64,000 bases of DNA from assembly GCA_900466945.1 (NCBI GenBank), contig UBNV01000003.1, positions 248,001 through 312,000 on the forward strand. The letters run 5' to 3'. The notes under the pieces are model-generated. The model saw nothing but the letters and a program-made list of their open reading frames with translations, was not told where the DNA came from and did no database searches. Shown one piece after another: positions 63,163 to 64,000 of this stretch; the stretch's first letter is position 1; each line of letters starts with the position of its first letter. Origin of the DNA: Hyphomicrobiales bacterium. GTDB lineage: Bacteria; Pseudomonadota; Alphaproteobacteria; Rhizobiales; Rhizobiaceae. The position numbers were made by a program, and so were the translations under genes.

Positions 63163-63315
63163 CATTGGTTAAAAGCCATCGGGCAGCGGGGAATCTCGTG
63201 ACACTGCGGCCTGAGGCTTATATGGGCCCGCAATGGGTATTGTGTCCGCATGTACTAATCAGTTGAGAGAAGTGCACTGCCTGTCAGGGCCGCGGGTCCC
63301 CAGCCAGTTTTTTTC

Positions 63316-63604
63316 GAGACCCGTTTCAGTACGACGGATGCCCTGGCGAATAGCAGCCAGCATTGCTCAAGCTGTTGAGAAGGCGTCACTTTTTTCTGTG
63401 AGAAACAGTCGACGATTTTGTGCGGAAAACCAACCTAAAATAGCCCGCCTGGAGAACCTGGATTATCGCATGATTTCAAAGGCTTGAAAAAATCGCCGTT
63501 GATTTTCCTATATTTTCCTGCCGCGAGCGACCGTGGATGCCATCTTTGTGCCCTGGCTTTGGGCCGACGTCAACATGGCGGGAGAGCGGCAATTATTTCC
63601 GCTC
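63316..63604 (+). repeat. Dispersed intergenic repeat, copy D (fullest copy)
   Basis: 289 bases from GAGACCCGTTTCAG to GCTC, the most complete uninterrupted copy. It contains CAGCCAGCATTGCTCAAGCTG, GAGAAGGCGTCAC, GCGGAAAACC, GCCCGCCTGGAGAACC, GATTATCGCATGATTTC, TATTTTCCTGCCGCGAGCG, GATGCCATCTTTG, GGGCCGACGTCAACATGGCG and the end hairpin gagcgg-N9-ccgctc (63584-63604). The gap 63163-63725 between convergent genes has no gene; 63163-63315 and 63605-63725 show nothing recognisable. Confidence 0.85.
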
Positions 63605-63725
63605 CTCGACCTCAGATTTGAAGTGCGCTAGCTTAAAGATTGCGACAACTGACGCCCCCATTCCGGCCCTATAGATCCGTAATGGGAGCGACTTTGACCC
63701 TACATCGGTAACAGTAACCCCGCGC

Positions 63726-64000
63726 TTACGTGGCCTGTTTCTCCCCGAAGCTTCCGGCTTCGACAAGGGCAGACACGATCACGCCGGCGACCAGAGCCCA
63801 GAAGGGTGCGCTGATGCCGAGGAGCGAGACGTTCGACATGGCGACGGCAAGGGCGACGAAGGCGCCGGTTTGGTTGCCGAGCGACTTGCCGAAGGCGTTC
63901 TGGAAGGCCGACAGGAGCACGCTGATCATGGCGAGGCCGGCGACGGTGCCGATGAGAGCGGACGGCAGGCTGAGCACGATCGGAACGGCAGCGCCGGCGA
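63726..64000 (-). CDS. BenE-like benzoate/H+ symporter family protein, C-terminal part
   Basis: Only the last ~90 codons are inside the window; the frame is open to position 64000 and beyond. The sequence LSLPSALIGTVAGLAMISVLLSAFQNAFG, then TGAFVALAVAMSNVSLLGISAPFWALVAGVIVSALVE, matches the end of BenE-type aromatic acid permeases with two or three membrane segments. It ends in GSFGEKQAT. The rest of the gene and its regulation cannot be seen. Confidence 0.75.
   Translation of the reverse strand, partial: AGAAVPIVLSLPSALIGTVAGLAMISVLLSAFQNAFGKSLGNQTGAFVALAVAMSNVSLLGISAPFWALVAGVIVSALVEAGSFGEKQAT

Noticed and set aside
45633-63604. Repeat copies as insertion sequences or a CRISPR array
   Set aside because: They contain no transposase frame or terminal inverted repeats of an IS, and the spacing and length do not fit CRISPR repeats.

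Overview
The window looks like chromosome or large-replicon DNA from an alphaproteobacterium of the Rhizobiaceae (Rhizobium/Agrobacterium type). This rests on the GC-rich coding style, two HWE/HisKA_2-type kinases, sigma-EcfG-type promoters (GGAAC-N16-xGTT), many ABC sugar and polyol importers, and short intergenic mosaic repeats of the kind known from rhizobia. The assignment is inference from gene content. I saw no rRNA, tRNA, CRISPR array, transposase or prophage gene.

Layout. (1) 1-8.3 kb: mainly envelope and secreted proteins: an intramembrane protease-like N-terminus, a large alpha/beta-hydrolase peptidase, an M13 zinc metallopeptidase, a lipoprotein, an SH3-domain protein, and a LysR regulator divergent from an L,D-transpeptidase. 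(2) 8.3-23.2 kb: a signalling and general-stress block. It holds a hybrid histidine kinase with two receiver domains, a PRC-barrel protein, a DUF892 ferritin-like protein, a large KatE-type catalase, a stand-alone receiver protein, two short HWE/HisKA_2 kinases, a PepSY-like secreted protein, a glycine-zipper stress protein, a PHB-depolymerase-like esterase, small proteins and an AI-2E-family permease. Six matches to the alphaproteobacterial stress-sigma promoter lie ahead of genes here. (3) 23.6-31.4 kb: a sulfur-scavenging module with an FAD/NAD(P)-binding protein, a flavin reductase, a reduced acyl-CoA-dehydrogenase-like protein, an Rrf2 regulator with four cysteines, an FMN-dependent monooxygenase and an SsuABC-type importer. 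(4) 31.6-36.8 kb: a tripartite tricarboxylate transporter (TctABC) with a PrpF-like isomerase and a LysR regulator. (5) 37.1-45.5 kb: a polyol import and oxidation operon (MalK/MalFG-type ABC transporter, zinc polyol dehydrogenase, two short-chain dehydrogenases) with a divergent AraC activator. (6) 46.1-55.6 kb: a two-component system divergent from an operon with tandem duplicated binding proteins, a fused permease, an ATPase and an inositol-monophosphatase-like enzyme, best read as uptake and dephosphorylation of an organophosphate. (7) 56.2-63.2 kb: a LacI regulator divergent from a ribitol-type cassette (ABC importer, ribitol 2-dehydrogenase-like SDR, FGGY pentulose kinase), with a perfect palindrome between them. 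(8) 63.7 kb to the end: the C-terminus of a BenE-like permease.

The most striking non-genic feature is a dispersed repeat. Its copies lie only in gaps where two genes converge, and four such gaps after 23 kb carry a clear copy or fragment (23.4, 31.4, 45.6-46.1 and 55.8-56.0 kb), as does the gap at 63.3-63.6 kb. A sixth gap (36.8 kb) carries a doubtful remnant. The copies share one orientation and end in a short hairpin, so they sit at the borders of the catabolic cassettes and may serve as 3'-end or terminator modules.
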